DNA of 64,000 bases from Rhizobium sp. G21 (lineage in GTDB: Bacteria > Pseudomonadota > Alphaproteobacteria > Rhizobiales > Rhizobiaceae), in NCBI RefSeq assembly GCF_014158035.1, contig NZ_JACFXW010000001.1, positions 2,613,501-2,677,500 of the forward strand, given 5' to 3'. The position numbers and the translations under genes are program-made. The notes beneath the pieces are model-generated. The model was given only the letters and a program-made list of their open reading frames with translations, was not told the origin of the DNA and did not search any database. Positions 50,642 through 60,194 of the stretch are shown here, piece after piece. Numbering within the stretch: position 1 is the stretch's first letter; each line of letters opens with the position of its first letter.

Positions 50642-51382
50642 ATGAGGCCTGGACAGCAGAAGCAGCGCAGCCGCGGCCGCAGCAGCGGCGGCAACAATAA
50701 CAGCAACAACAATAACAATAATAACAACAACAACAACCGCAAGGGCCAGAACCCGCTCACCAGAACCTATGACAGTTCCGGCCCCGATGTGAAGGTTCGC
50801 GGCACGGCGCAGACGATCGCCGAAAAATATATGGCGCTGGCGCGCGATGCGTCGAGTTCCGGCGACCGGGTCATGGCGGAAAACTATCTCCAGCATGCCG
50901 AACATTACAACCGCATCATCGCGGCGGCGCAGGCCATGTATCAGGAGCGTTATCAGCGCGACGACCGGTTCGAACAGGGCCAGGAACGTCAGGATTATTC
51001 CGAGCGCGAAGAAGAAGACGGCGACTCCCCGGCGGAATCCGCAGTACAGGCCGAACCCGCCCATCAGCCACAGCCGCAGCCGCAAGTTCAGGCTCAGCCG
51101 CAAGCGCAGCCTCAGCCGCAGCAGAGGCAGTCGCCGCGTCATTCGCAACCCAAGCCGCAGCCTCAGCCGCAGCCGGTGATCGACGAAAGCACGCCTCAGC
51201 CCGTCATCGAAGGCGTTCCGGCCGAAGTCCAGATCGAAACCGAAGCCGCACAGCAGGACGCAGCTCCCGCCGCAGAAAAAGCCACCCGCCGTCGCAGCGC
51301 CAGCCGCCCGCGCCGGACGCCGCGCGCCGCCGCAGGCGCCGAGAACGGCGAAGCCGCGCCGGAGCCCGCTCCGGCCGAGTGA
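50642..51382 (+). CDS. DUF4167 domain-containing protein
   Basis: A 246-residue, largely disordered protein from ATG 50642 (MRPGQQKQRSRGRSSGG). An Asn run follows (15 Asn within 16 residues, encoded by AAC/AAT repeats). The conserved domain is NPLTRTYDSSGPDVKVRGTA, then AEKYMALARDASSSGDRVMAENYLQHAEHYNRI, a TPR-like helical pair. The C-terminal half is Gln/Pro-rich then Arg/Ala-rich (RRRSASRPRRTPRAA), suggesting nucleic-acid binding. Function unknown. It typically follows prmC in Hyphomicrobiales. Confidence 0.94.
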   Translation: MRPGQQKQRSRGRSSGGNNNSNNNNNNNNNNNRKGQNPLTRTYDSSGPDVKVRGTAQTIAEKYMALARDASSSGDRVMAENYLQHAEHYNRIIAAAQAMYQERYQRDDRFEQGQERQDYSEREEEDGDSPAESAVQAEPAHQPQPQPQVQAQPQAQPQPQQRQSPRHSQPKPQPQPQPVIDESTPQPVIEGVPAEVQIETEAAQQDAAPAAEKATRRRSASRPRRTPRAAAGAENGEAAPEPAPAE

Positions 51383-51400
51383 GCGCGCGCCGCCAACGAC

Positions 51401-51437
51401 AAAAAGCCGCGCCCGATGCTGTCGGGCGCGGCTTTTT
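51401..51437. terminator. Strong bidirectional intrinsic terminator
   Basis: A perfect 16-bp stem, AAAAAGCCGCGCCCGA (51401-51416) with its complement (51422-51437), and loop TGCTG. It has A and T tails on both sides and lies between the convergent DUF4167 and cheW genes. Confidence 0.92.
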
Positions 51438-51456
51438 CAATTTATCCTGTCGCAAC

Positions 51457-51930
51457 TCAGGCGGCGATGGCTTCCTGATCGTGGAACATCTTGGCGAGAT
51501 TCAGGAAGCAGATCATGCCGTTTTCGCGAGCGATGATGCCGTCGGTATAGGCCTTGTCGAAAGAAGTGGTGATTTCGGGGGCCGGCTGAACTTCGGAGCT
51601 CTTGATGGTGAGGATGTCCGAGACGCGATCCACCAGCATGCCGATGATCATGTTGCGCACTTCGGTCACCACGATCGCGCTGCGCTCGTTGGCGGCGGCG
51701 CTCGGCAGGCCCAGCTTGCGGGCGAGGTCGATGATCGGGATCACCGTGCCGCGAAGGTTCATCACGCCGATGACGTCCTTGGGGGAGTGCGGGATCGGCG
51801 TCGAGGGCGCCCAGCCGCGGATCTCGCGGATGGTCGTGGTCTTCACGCAGAACTCCTGATCATGCAGGCGAAATGCGATGATTTCGATCGTGTCGGATTC
51901 GAAGATCGCGGTGGACTGCGGTGTCGCCAT
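51457..51930 (-). CDS. cheW: Chemotaxis adaptor CheW
   Basis: CheW couples chemoreceptors to the CheA kinase. It has 157 residues from ATG 51930, with GGGAGGAG 8 bases upstream. The two SH3-like lobes show IIAFRLHDQEFCVKTTTIREI, GVMNLRGTVIPIIDLARKLG and MLVDRVSDILTI, with NLRG the diagnostic loop. The start is 2 bases after the stop of the chemoreceptor gene, so the two form an operon. No cheA, cheY or cheR genes are in the window. Confidence 0.94.
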   Translation of the reverse strand: MATPQSTAIFESDTIEIIAFRLHDQEFCVKTTTIREIRGWAPSTPIPHSPKDVIGVMNLRGTVIPIIDLARKLGLPSAAANERSAIVVTEVRNMIIGMLVDRVSDILTIKSSEVQPAPEITTSFDKAYTDGIIARENGMICFLNLAKMFHDQEAIAA

Positions 51931-51932
51931 GC

Positions 51933-53728
51933 TCAAAACTCCTCCCAGTTGTCAGCGGACTGGGCAATAGCGGCATTGCCTTGGGAGGCGAATGCCCGGT
52001 TGACTTTTTGCGGCTTGACCCAGTGCGTCGACATCGGCGGCGTCGCCTGCGCGGCGACGACCGGCGCCGAAGAAATTCTCTGTCGCGAAGCGCCGGTTTT
52101 GAAAGTCGCGAGCAACATGTTCAATGCGCTCACTTCCCTGGCAAGACCGTGGCTCGCTGCGGTGGATTCCTCGACCATGGCGGCGTTTTTCTGGGTGCCT
52201 TGATCCATGAGTATCACGGTTTCGTTAATTTCGTTTAAACCGACCGCCTGCTCACGGGCCGATTCGACGATGGCGCGGATGTTGCGGTCGATATCCTGAA
52301 CCTGGTCGACGATTTCGGTCAAAACGTCGCCGGTCTGCCCGACCAGTCCGACGCCGCCTCGGACCTGCTCCGACGAGGTGTTGATCAGTGTCTTGATTTC
52401 CTTGGCGGCCTTCGCAGAGCGTTGGGCCAGTTCGCGGACTTCCTGCGCGACAACGGCGAAGCCTTTGCCCGCCTCGCCGGCGCGGGCGGCTTCCACACCG
52501 GCATTCAGCGCGAGCAGATTGGTCTGGAAGGCGATCTCGTCGATGACGCCGATGATGTTCGAGATCTCGCGCGACGAATTCTCGATCGCGCCCATGGCCG
52601 CAATCGCCTGTTTCACGACTGCGCCGGACTTCTCGGCGTTCTCCTTGGTGCGGCTGACCAGCCGGCTTGCCTCGTCCGCCCGCTTGCTGGAGTCCGATAC
52701 GGTGGTGGTGATTTGCTCGAGGGCCGCGGCCGTCTCCTCCACGGACGCCGCCTGCTGCTCCGTCCGGCGGGCGAGTTCGTCGGCGGCGGCGCGGATCTCG
52801 TCGGCGCCCGAGCCGATGGCGAACGCGTTGTTGCTGATCTCGTCCATGGCGCCGCGCAGCCGGCTGATCGAACTGTTGAAGTCTTCGCGGATCTTGACGA
52901 GATTGTCGGGAAACTGCGCCGTCAGCCTCTGATCGAGATTGCCGGCGGCGAGATCCTGAAGTCCTCGCGCCAGGGCGTCCACGGCGTTGACGCGCAGCGT
53001 CACGTCGGTGGCGAATTTCACCACCTTCACCACCCTGCCGGAAGGATCGAGGATCGGATTATAGCTCGCCTGAATATAGACGGGGCGTCCGTCCTTGCCT
53101 ATGCGCTCGAATTCGCCGGCCTTGAATTTTCCCGCCGCGAGATCTGCCCAGAATTGCCTGTACTCGTCCGAACGAACGTAGTCGGCGGCGCAGAACATCG
53201 CATGTTTCTTGCCGACGATGTCGGACTGCGAATAGCCGAGCGTGGTCAGGAAATTCTCGTTGGCGGTGATGATCTCGCCGGCCGGCGTGAATTCGATCAC
53301 GGCCTGGATGCGGGATATGCTGTCCAGCTTGCCGGCATCTTCGATGGATTTCAGCTTTTGCTCGGTGATATCGGTGGCGATCTTGACGATCTTTCGCAGT
53401 TTTCCGCCCGAGAAGACGGGATTGTACGACGCTGCGATCCAGACTTCGCGCCGGTTCTTGCCGAAGCGGAGATATTCGCGGGCGTCGAATTCGCCGCGCC
53501 GCAGCTTGTTCCAGAATTCGCCATAAGCGGGGCTCGCGGCCTCTACGGGTCGACGAACAGACGGTGATGCTGGCCCCGGATTTCCTCCAGGCTGTAACCC
53601 ATCGTTCGGCAGAAATTTTCATTCGCCGACAGAATCTCGCCGTCGACCGTGAATTCGATGATGGCGAGCGACTTTTGCAAGGCGGCCAAGATACTTCCGG
53701 CGTCGCCGCCGAGACTGAAAGACATCAT
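51933..53728 (-). CDS. Soluble methyl-accepting chemotaxis protein with two PAS domains (apparent frameshift)
   Basis: About 598 residues after repair, without membrane segments. The first PAS (LAIIEFTVDGEILSANENFC, residues ~20-130) is split by a break at about 53555, where one G is missing on the coding strand (restoring FVDPVEAASPAYGEFW). The second PAS (VIEFTPAGEIITANENFLTT) is followed by a PAC motif and a HAMP-like linker. The signalling hairpin tip is [23 protein letters not shown]. The C-terminus NWEEF matches the CheR/CheB tether consensus. PAS-PAS soluble receptors commonly sense redox or energy state through flavin or heme; the cofactor here is not shown. Confidence 0.92.
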
Positions 53729-53929
53729 TATAGACTCGTCCTACATGCGCCGAATGATCTCGGACATCCAATCATCTTGTTGTGTGGATACGAGCTGGCG
53801 CTGCCGGTACGAAGCCGGGAGAAACAGCGTGAAGTCACGCCGACATCCAGCAGGACGTCGACAAGACGGTGGGCCGCACCGTCGGTCCAAAATTCATCCA
53901 CGAAGCCACTGTAGATTTCACAAAAGAAT

Positions 53930-53944
53930 TTAACAAAGAATTAT
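53930..53944. promoter_or_regulatory. CtrA-like site upstream of the PAS chemoreceptor
   Basis: TTAA-CAAAGAA-TTAT fits TTAA-N7-TTAA with one mismatch, about 200 bases upstream of the receptor start (53728). The 300-base stretch 53729-54029 has no gene; its right half is AT-rich. The assignment rests on the motif alone. Confidence 0.3.
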
Positions 53945-54029
53945 GTTTTAATAAAAAAGCGTGTTTCTCGCTCCATGAACGGGCGCAAAACTGATCGGGC
54001 CGACATCTCGACGCAACGCCCGATAAAGA

Positions 54030-54054
54030 AATCCCGGAGCGTCGCCCCGGGATT
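54030..54054 (-). terminator. Terminator after the glycine-zipper lipoprotein gene
   Basis: AATCCCGG (54030-54037) pairs with CCGGGATT (54047-54054). On the reverse strand it is followed by TTCTTTA. It lies just past the stop of the lipoprotein gene. Confidence 0.65.
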
Positions 54055-54076
54055 GAATATTCTCTGACGCCGACGC

Positions 54077-54358
54077 TCAGTAGCGCACGACCACCCGTGT
54101 GCGCTGGCGATAGCGGCGCGGGCAATCGTCGATATAGCGACGGCCCCACTTGTCGCGATAGTAGCACTGGCCCGGCTGGGCGGCCACGGCGCCGAGGACG
54201 CCGCCGATCGCTGCGCCCACGGCTGCGCCGCGCACGTCGTTGGACACGATGCCGCCGATAACGGCGCCGGACGCCGCGCCGACCGCTGCGCCTCTTTCCG
54301 TCTGGGTGCAGCCGGCCACCGTCAGGCCCGCCACCACAATTGCGATTGCTTTGTACAT
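54077..54358 (-). CDS. Glycine-zipper lipoprotein
   Basis: 93 residues. The signal peptide MYKAIAIVVAGLTVAGC ends in a lipobox with Cys17. The mature part is a glycine-zipper pair (RGAAVGAASGAVIGGIVSNDVRG and GAAVGAAIGGVLGAVAAQPG), as in the 17-kDa-antigen/OmpA-like YMGG family. A short tail with two Cys (QCYYRDKWGRRYIDDCPRRY) follows. It is probably an outer-membrane-associated structural or stress lipoprotein; no specific function is known. Confidence 0.9.
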   Translation of the reverse strand: MYKAIAIVVAGLTVAGCTQTERGAAVGAASGAVIGGIVSNDVRGAAVGAAIGGVLGAVAAQPGQCYYRDKWGRRYIDDCPRRYRQRTRVVVRY

Positions 54359-54374
54359 TGATTGCCTCCGAAAG

Positions 54375-54394
54375 TTTGCCGGCCATCCGGCAAA
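54375..54394. promoter_or_regulatory. Dyad in the region between the lipoprotein gene and coxS
   Basis: TTTGCCGG-CCAT-CCGGCAAA, an 8-bp perfect stem 17 bases upstream of the lipoprotein start. The 303-base region 54359-54661 otherwise contains no gene; it must hold promoters for the lipoprotein (reverse) and coxS (forward). Operator or leader hairpin are both possible. Confidence 0.35.
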
Positions 54395-54661
54395 AACAAG
54401 CTTTCCAGCCGGAACGAACGCCCGTTTCGCGATTCCGACCGGAGATCGCTAGAAGCTAAAAAAGCTCAAAATGTGAATTCGTTCCAGCCTCGAGCAGAAA
54501 AATTTCTACCCTCCGCCAATCGGCCGTTGTTGTTCCCGAAGGCACTGTCTCACCAATGCGTCACTTTTTCTGCGCGCACGGCCCGCTCACGACGATGCTG
54601 CTTGATGAACGGCGGGAAGCTGGCACACTGCCGGAAGGGTCTAACCCTTGGGAGGATTAGG

Positions 54662-55147
54662 ATGACAAAGGTAACCTTGACGGTGAACGGCCGGCGCATG
54701 TCCGCCGATTGCGACGACCGCACCATTCTCGTGAATTTCATACGCGACAAGCTGGCTCTGACGGGCACGCATGTCGGATGCGACACCACCCAATGCGGCG
54801 CCTGCGTCGTTCACATGGACGGAAAGTCGGTCAAGAGCTGCTCGGTTCTGGCCGTTCAGGCGAACGGTTCGGAGATCACCACGATCGAAGGCGTCGCCGC
54901 CGACGGCGAATTGCATCCGGTGCAGGCGGCGTTCAAGGAAAACCACGGCCTGCAATGCGGCTTCTGCACGCCCGGCATGGTGATGACGTCGATCGACATG
55001 ATCCGCCGCCATGGCGGCCAGCTCGACGAAGCGACCGTCAGGCATGAGCTCGAAGGCAATATCTGTCGCTGCACCGGCTACCACAACATCGTCAAATCGG
55101 TGTTGTCGGCCGCCGCCGACATGAACGCCAAGCAAGCCGCCGAATAA
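54662..55147 (+). CDS. coxS: Form II CO-dehydrogenase-like small subunit (2Fe-2S)
   Basis: A 161-residue iron-sulfur subunit of a molybdenum hydroxylase. The plant-type cluster ligands are Cys40, 45, 48 and 60 ([16 protein letters not shown]...SC). The second cluster uses Cys99, 102, 135 and 137 ([16 protein letters not shown]). The start at 54662 follows GGGAGGATTAGG. It is first in the order S-L-M, which is characteristic of form II (BMS-type) clusters, while form I is M-S-L. It passes electrons from the molybdenum site to FAD. Confidence 0.95.
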   Translation: MTKVTLTVNGRRMSADCDDRTILVNFIRDKLALTGTHVGCDTTQCGACVVHMDGKSVKSCSVLAVQANGSEITTIEGVAADGELHPVQAAFKENHGLQCGFCTPGMVMTSIDMIRRHGGQLDEATVRHELEGNICRCTGYHNIVKSVLSAAADMNAKQAAE

Positions 55148-55174
55148 GATTCAATCTCTCGGGAGGAGAAACCG

Positions 55175-57514
55175 ATGGGTATCGAAGGAATTGGCGCGCG
55201 CGTTGCGCGCAAGGAAGACAAGCGCTTCCTCACCGGCAAGGGCCGCTACACCGACGACATGAGCGTGCCCGGCATGAGATACGCGGTGTTCGTGCGCAGC
55301 CCGCATGCGCATGCGAAGATCACCGGCATAGACCTTTCCGCCGCAAAGGAGATGCCGGGCGTGATCGGCGTACTGACCGGCAAGCAATTGCAGGAAGACG
55401 GCATCGGCAATCTGATCTGCGGCTGGATGATCCATTCCAAGGATGGTTCGCCGATGAAGATGGGGGCCTGGCGTCCGCTCGCCTACGACACCGTCCGCTA
55501 TGTCGGCGACGCCGTCGCGGTGGTGGTGGCCGACAGCGTGGGCGAAGCCCGCGACGCCGCCGAACAGGTGGTGGTCGATTACGACGTGCTGGACGCGGTG
55601 GTCTCGGCGACCGACGCGCTCGCAGGCGGCGCGCCGCAAATCCATCCGGAAGCGCCCGGCAATCTGATCTTCGACTGGGAGATCGGCGACAGCACGGCTG
55701 CCGATGCGGCCATCGCCCGCGCCGCGCATGTCACCGAGATCGAGATCCACAACAACCGTCTCTCGCCCAATCCGATGGAGCCGCGCGCAGCCCTCGGCAT
55801 CTATGACGAGGCCGAGGATCACTATACCTGCTACACCACCTCGCAGAATCCGCATGTGGCGCGGCTGGTGATGAGCGCTTTCTACAATGTCGCGCCGGAA
55901 AACAAGCTGCGCGTCATCGCCCCCGATGTCGGCGGCGGCTTCGGCTCGAAGATCTATATCTATCCGGAAGAAATCGTCTGTCTCTGGGCCTCGAAGAAGA
56001 CCGGCGTGCCGGTGAAATGGACGTCGGATCGCACCGAAGCCTTCCTGACCGACGCGCATGGCCGCGACCATGTCTCCAAGGTCAAGATGGCGTTCGACGC
56101 CGACAACAAGGTCATCGGCCTCAAGGTGGACACGATCGCCAATCTCGGCGCCTATATGTCGCTGTTTTCCTCGGCGGTGCCGACCTATCTCTATGCGACG
56201 CTGCTGTCGGGCCAATACGCCATTCCGGCGATCCACTGCAATGTCCGCACCGTCTACACCAACACCGCCCCGGTCGACGCCTATCGCGGCGCGGGTCGTC
56301 CGGAGGCGACCTATCTTCTCGAACGGACGATGGAAACGGCGGCGCGCGAACTCGGCGTCTCGCCGGCCGAATTGCGCAAGCAGAACTTCATCCGCAGCTT
56401 CCCCTATCAGACGCCGGTGATCATGAATTACGACGCGGGCGACTACGAGGCGTCGCTCGTCGCCGCCATGCAGGCTGCGGATTGGGACGGTTTTGCCGCC
56501 CGCAAGACCGAAGCCAAGACCCGGGGAAGGCTGCGCGGCATCGGCATGAGTTGCTATATCGAGGCCTGCGGCATCGCCCCTTCGCAGGCGGTGGGCTCGC
56601 TCGGCGCCGGCGTCGGCCTGTGGGAATCGGCCGAAGTGCGTGTCAACGCGGTCGGCACGATCGAAGTGCTGACCGGTTCGCACAGCCACGGCCAGGGTCA
56701 TGAAACCACCTTCGCCCAGCTGGTTGCCGACCGTCTCGGCGTGCCGATCGCCAATGTCAACATCGTGCATGGCGACACCGACAAGGTGCAGATGGGCATG
56801 GGCACCTATGGCTCGCGCTCCGGCGCCGTCGGAATGTCGGCGATCGTCAAAGCGCTCGACAAAGTCGAGGCCAAGGCCAAGAGGATCGCCGCGCATCTGA
56901 TGGAGGCCGACGAGGCCGATATCCAGATCGAGAATGGCGAACTGGTGGTCGCCGGCACCGACAAGAAGCTGCCATGGTTCCAGGTCGCGCTCGCCGCTTA
57001 CACCGCGCACAACCTGCCGTCCGGCATGGAGCCGGGCCTGAAGGAAAGCGCCTTCTACGATCCATCCAACTTCACCTTCCCGGCCGGCTGCTACATCGCC
57101 GAGGTCGAAGTCGATCCGGAAACCGGCAAGACCGAGATCTGCCAGTTCGTCGCCGCCGACGATTTCGGCAACATCATCAATCCGATGATCGTCGAGGGGC
57201 AGGTGCATGGCGGCATCGCCCAGGGCGTCGGCCAGGCGCTGCTCGAAGGCGTCATCTATGACGAGAACGGCCAGTTGCTGACGGCGAGCTATATGGATTA
57301 CGCAATGCCGCGCGCCGACGACCTGCCGTCCTTCTCCGTGTCGCATCAGAACACGCCCTGCCCGGGCAATCCGCTCGGCATCAAGGGTTGCGGGGAAGCC
57401 GGCGCCATCGGCTCGCCGCCGGCGCTGATCAACGCCATCACCGACGCCATCGGCAATAACGCCCTCACCATGCCCGCCACGCCTGAAAAGGTGTGGTCGC
57501 TCGCCAACGCCTGA
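55175..57514 (+). CDS. coxL: Form II CO-dehydrogenase-like large subunit (molybdopterin)
   Basis: A 779-residue xanthine-oxidase-family catalytic subunit. The active-site loop is AYRGAGR at residues 369-375. This is the form II signature; genuine aerobic CO dehydrogenases (form I) carry AYRCSFR with the Cu-bound Cys, so that Cys is absent here. Other motifs are [27 protein letters not shown] and [14 protein letters not shown] with the catalytic Glu. It lies 27 bases after coxS. The substrate may be an aldehyde, N-heterocycle or other small molecule; CO oxidation is doubtful. Confidence 0.94.
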   Translation: MGIEGIGARVARKEDKRFLTGKGRYTDDMSVPGMRYAVFVRSPHAHAKITGIDLSAAKEMPGVIGVLTGKQLQEDGIGNLICGWMIHSKDGSPMKMGAWRPLAYDTVRYVGDAVAVVVADSVGEARDAAEQVVVDYDVLDAVVSATDALAGGAPQIHPEAPGNLIFDWEIGDSTAADAAIARAAHVTEIEIHNNRLSPNPMEPRAALGIYDEAEDHYTCYTTSQNPHVARLVMSAFYNVAPENKLRVIAPDVGGGFGSKIYIYPEEIVCLWASKKTGVPVKWTSDRTEAFLTDAHGRDHVSKVKMAFDADNKVIGLKVDTIANLGAYMSLFSSAVPTYLYATLLSGQYAIPAIHCNVRTVYTNTAPVDAYRGAGRPEATYLLERTMETAARELGVSPAELRKQNFIRSFPYQTPVIMNYDAGDYEASLVAAMQAADWDGFAARKTEAKTRGRLRGIGMSCYIEACGIAPSQAVGSLGAGVGLWESAEVRVNAVGTIEVLTGSHSHGQGHETTFAQLVADRLGVPIANVNIVHGDTDKVQMGMGTYGSRSGAVGMSAIVKALDKVEAKAKRIAAHLMEADEADIQIENGELVVAGTDKKLPWFQVALAAYTAHNLPSGMEPGLKESAFYDPSNFTFPAGCYIAEVEVDPETGKTEICQFVAADDFGNIINPMIVEGQVHGGIAQGVGQALLEGVIYDENGQLLTASYMDYAMPRADDLPSFSVSHQNTPCPGNPLGIKGCGEAGAIGSPPALINAITDAIGNNALTMPATPEKVWSLANA

Positions 57515-57531
57515 CCCGGGGAGGAACCACG

Positions 57532-58332
57532 ATGTACAACACGTCCTATCACCGCGCCTCTTCCGTCGATGACGCAGCGGCAAAATTCGGCGCCGGCGAA
57601 GACGCCAAATATCTCGCCGGCGGCATGACGCTCATCGCCACGATGAAGCAACGGCTGGCGGCGCCGTCCGATCTCGTCGATCTCCGGCATGCGCCGGAGC
57701 TCAAGGGCATCTCGGTCAACGGCTCGTCGGTGCGCATCGGCGCCGGCGTCACCCATTTCGAGGTGGCGACGTCGTCGGCGCTGCGCGCCGTCTGCCCGGC
57801 CATCACGCAACTCGCCGGTATGATCGGCGATCCGCATGTTCGTCACATGGGCACGATGGGCGGATCGGTGGCCAACAACGATCCGGCGGCGGATTACCCC
57901 TCCGCCGTTCTGGCGCTCGCCGCCACCGTCGTCACCAACAAGCGCCGCATCGCCGCAGACGACTATTTCCGCGGTATGTTCGAGACGGCGCTTTCGGACG
58001 GCGAGATCATCGTCGCCTTCGAATTCGAGGCGCCGGCCAAGGCCGGCTATTCGAAATTCGCCAACCCCGCCTCGCGCTACGCCATGGCCGGCGTCTTCGT
58101 GGCGAAATCCGCCTCGGGAGGCGTCCGCGTGGCGGTGACGGGGGCGGGCTCCAACGGCGTCTTCCGCCATGCAGGCATGGAAGCGGCGCTCGCCGCCGAC
58201 TGGTCGGCGGATGCGGTCGCCGGCGTCGATGTCGATGTGGGCTCGATGATGGCCGATATCCACGGCTCGTCCGCCTATCGCGCCAATCTGGTGCGGGTAA
58301 TGGCCAAGCGGGCAGTCGCCGCCGCCGGTTGA
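57532..58332 (+). CDS. coxM: Form II CO-dehydrogenase-like medium subunit (FAD)
   Basis: A 266-residue FAD-binding subunit of the PCMH fold. The FAD motifs are LAGGMTLIATMK (~28-39, the AGGQSL equivalent) and HMGTMGGSVANNDPAADYP (~104-122). The C-terminal CO_deh_flav_C domain includes YSKFANPASRYAMAGVFVA. The start 57532 (MYNTSYHRA) follows GGGGAGGAA, 17 bases after coxL. No cox accessory genes (coxD, E, F, G) are visible in the window. Confidence 0.94.
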   Translation: MYNTSYHRASSVDDAAAKFGAGEDAKYLAGGMTLIATMKQRLAAPSDLVDLRHAPELKGISVNGSSVRIGAGVTHFEVATSSALRAVCPAITQLAGMIGDPHVRHMGTMGGSVANNDPAADYPSAVLALAATVVTNKRRIAADDYFRGMFETALSDGEIIVAFEFEAPAKAGYSKFANPASRYAMAGVFVAKSASGGVRVAVTGAGSNGVFRHAGMEAALAADWSADAVAGVDVDVGSMMADIHGSSAYRANLVRVMAKRAVAAAG

Positions 58333-58350
58333 TCGAAGCGGATCAAATCG

Positions 58351-58386
58351 ATCGCCGCGACCCGTCGAAATTCGGGTCGCGGCGAT
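58351..58386 (+). terminator. Terminator of the coxSLM operon
   Basis: ATCGCCGCGACCCG (58351-58364) and its perfect complement (58373-58386) form a 14-bp stem with an 8-base loop. Only TT follows at once, so it may act with Rho or as an mRNA-stabilising hairpin. Confidence 0.7.
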
Positions 58387-58393
58387 TTGCCGT

Positions 58394-58408
58394 TTAACAA
58401 GTGTTTAT
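58394..58408. promoter_or_regulatory. CtrA-like site upstream of the globin chemoreceptor
   Basis: TTAA-CAAGTGT-TTAT, the same one-mismatch form as the site at 53930 before the other chemoreceptor, 111 bases before this gene's start. CtrA controls motility and chemotaxis genes in many alphaproteobacteria; the match is suggestive only. Confidence 0.35.
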
Positions 58409-58518
58409 TGTTTTATTTGTAAGAATTTAGGGATGTCGGGTTCGACGATGCTGTCGGACGTGAGCCCGCTCGGCTGCATGACGCGCGCTGGGGCAGGGAG
58501 TGCTTTCAGGAAATTTCG

Positions 58519-60162
58519 ATGACCTCGCCGCTTCAAGACAATGCCGCGCCCAAGATCGACCGCCGTCTGGAATTCATGCAATTCGCCCAGGCCGAAAAAG
58601 AGCAGGTCGGGTCTCTTCGCGAGGTGATCGAGCGCGAACTGCCCAAAGCGCTCGACAAATTCTACGGTAAGGTCGCCGGCACGCCGGAGACGCGCCGCTT
58701 CTTTTCTTCCGATCAGCATATGGCGGCCGCCAAGGGCGCCCAAGTCGGACACTGGACCAGCATCATCAAGGGCGACTTCACAGAGAAATATGCGGCCAAT
58801 GTCCGGGCCATCGGCATGGCGCATGCCCGGATCGGGCTCGAACCGCAATGGTATATCGGCGGCTACGCGATCATCCTCGACCATCTCCTGAAAGAAGCGG
58901 TCAAGGCGCATGCGCCGGGCAACGGTCTGTTCGGCAAGAAGGGCGCCGACGCAGACGAACTCGGGGCCATGCTCGGCAGTCTCGCCAAGGCGGTGTTCCT
59001 GGACATGGATCTGGCGATCTCCGTCTATGTCGAGGAGAAAGAAGCGGCGCTGAAGGCGACGCAACAACAGGCGCTGCAGGAAGCCGAGCACGTGTCCCAG
59101 GTGTTGGGCCAGGCGATCGCCGCGCTCGGCGAAAAGCGGTTGGATCACCGTATCGGCGCGGAATTGCCTCCGGCCTATGCCGCGATGGGCAAGGCGTTCA
59201 ACGCCGCGATGGAAGAGCTGGCCGGCACCATTCACCGTATCGAGACGTCGGCCGCCCAGATACAAACCGAGGCGAGCGACATCCATTCCTCTGCCGACCA
59301 GCTCGCCAAGCGCACCGAGCAGCAGGCGGCTTCCGTGGAAGAAACAGCCGCAGCCCTCCAGCAGATCACCGCCACAGTGTCCGATTCGGCCCAGCGCGCC
59401 GCCCAGGCCAATGATCTCGCCGGCCGCGCCAAGGCCGGCGCCCAGCAATCCGGCCAGATCGTCGATCAGGCGGTGGCGGCGATGAGCGGCATCGAGAATT
59501 CGTCGAAGGAGATCTCCAACATCATCGGCGTGATCGACGAGATCGCGTTCCAGACCAATTTGCTCGCTCTCAATGCAGGCGTGGAAGCGGCGCGGGCCGG
59601 CGACGCCGGCAAGGGTTTTGCTGTCGTGGCGCAGGAAGTGCGGGAACTCGCGCAACGCTCCGCCAAGGCGGCCAAGGAAATCAAGAGCCTGATCACCAAT
59701 TCCGGCGAGCAGGTGAAGAACGGCGTGGCCCTGGTGGCCGAAACCGGCGAGGCGCTCGGCCGCATCGTCCACGAAGTCACCGAAATCAGCCAGCATATCC
59801 ACGCCATCCACGAGGCGGCGCGCGACCAGACCAATGCGTTGTCGGACATCAATTCTTCCGTCACCGTCATCGATCAGGGCACGCAGCAGAACGCAGCGAT
59901 GGTGGAACAGACCAACAGCGCCAGCAATCACCTTGCCGACGAGGCGGTGCGAATCAATGAGATGCTCGGCGAGTTCCGCACCGGTCGGGCCAAGGAAGCC
60001 GTGAGGACGCGGGCGCCGGCCAAATCTGTCACCGCGCCGAAACCCTCCATCCGTGCGCCCCAGCCGTCGCCGGCCAAACATGCCTCACCCAAGCCGCAGC
60101 GCAGCGCTCCGGCGTCCATCGGCGCCACCGCGCTCGCCCAGGACAATTGGGAAGAATTCTGA
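58519..60162 (+). CDS. Globin-coupled chemotaxis sensor (HemAT-like soluble MCP)
   Basis: A 547-residue cytoplasmic chemoreceptor. The N-terminal protoglobin domain (~15-170) includes [17 protein letters not shown] and [19 protein letters not shown], where the His before ARIGL is the expected proximal heme ligand. A HAMP-like segment ([21 protein letters not shown]) and the MCP domain follow, with tip [23 protein letters not shown]. The linker is Pro/Ala-rich and the last five residues are NWEEF, a CheR/CheB tether. Globin-coupled MCPs sense O2 and can bind CO or NO. There is no membrane segment. Confidence 0.95.
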   Translation: MTSPLQDNAAPKIDRRLEFMQFAQAEKEQVGSLREVIERELPKALDKFYGKVAGTPETRRFFSSDQHMAAAKGAQVGHWTSIIKGDFTEKYAANVRAIGMAHARIGLEPQWYIGGYAIILDHLLKEAVKAHAPGNGLFGKKGADADELGAMLGSLAKAVFLDMDLAISVYVEEKEAALKATQQQALQEAEHVSQVLGQAIAALGEKRLDHRIGAELPPAYAAMGKAFNAAMEELAGTIHRIETSAAQIQTEASDIHSSADQLAKRTEQQAASVEETAAALQQITATVSDSAQRAAQANDLAGRAKAGAQQSGQIVDQAVAAMSGIENSSKEISNIIGVIDEIAFQTNLLALNAGVEAARAGDAGKGFAVVAQEVRELAQRSAKAAKEIKSLITNSGEQVKNGVALVAETGEALGRIVHEVTEISQHIHAIHEAARDQTNALSDINSSVTVIDQGTQQNAAMVEQTNSASNHLADEAVRINEMLGEFRTGRAKEAVRTRAPAKSVTAPKPSIRAPQPSPAKHASPKPQRSAPASIGATALAQDNWEEF

Positions 60163-60194
60163 AACGCGGCTCTTTCGCGCCATTCCGGGCCGTC

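Noticed and set aside
55175-57514. Genuine CO-oxidising (form I) CO dehydrogenase
   Set aside because: The active-site loop is AYRGAGR, lacking the Cu-binding Cys of AYRCSFR, and the gene order is S-L-M.
55151-57583. 810-codon open frame on the minus strand opposite coxL
   Set aside because: CoxL and CoxM motifs on the plus strand are complete; the antisense protein is His/Arg/Asp-rich noise.
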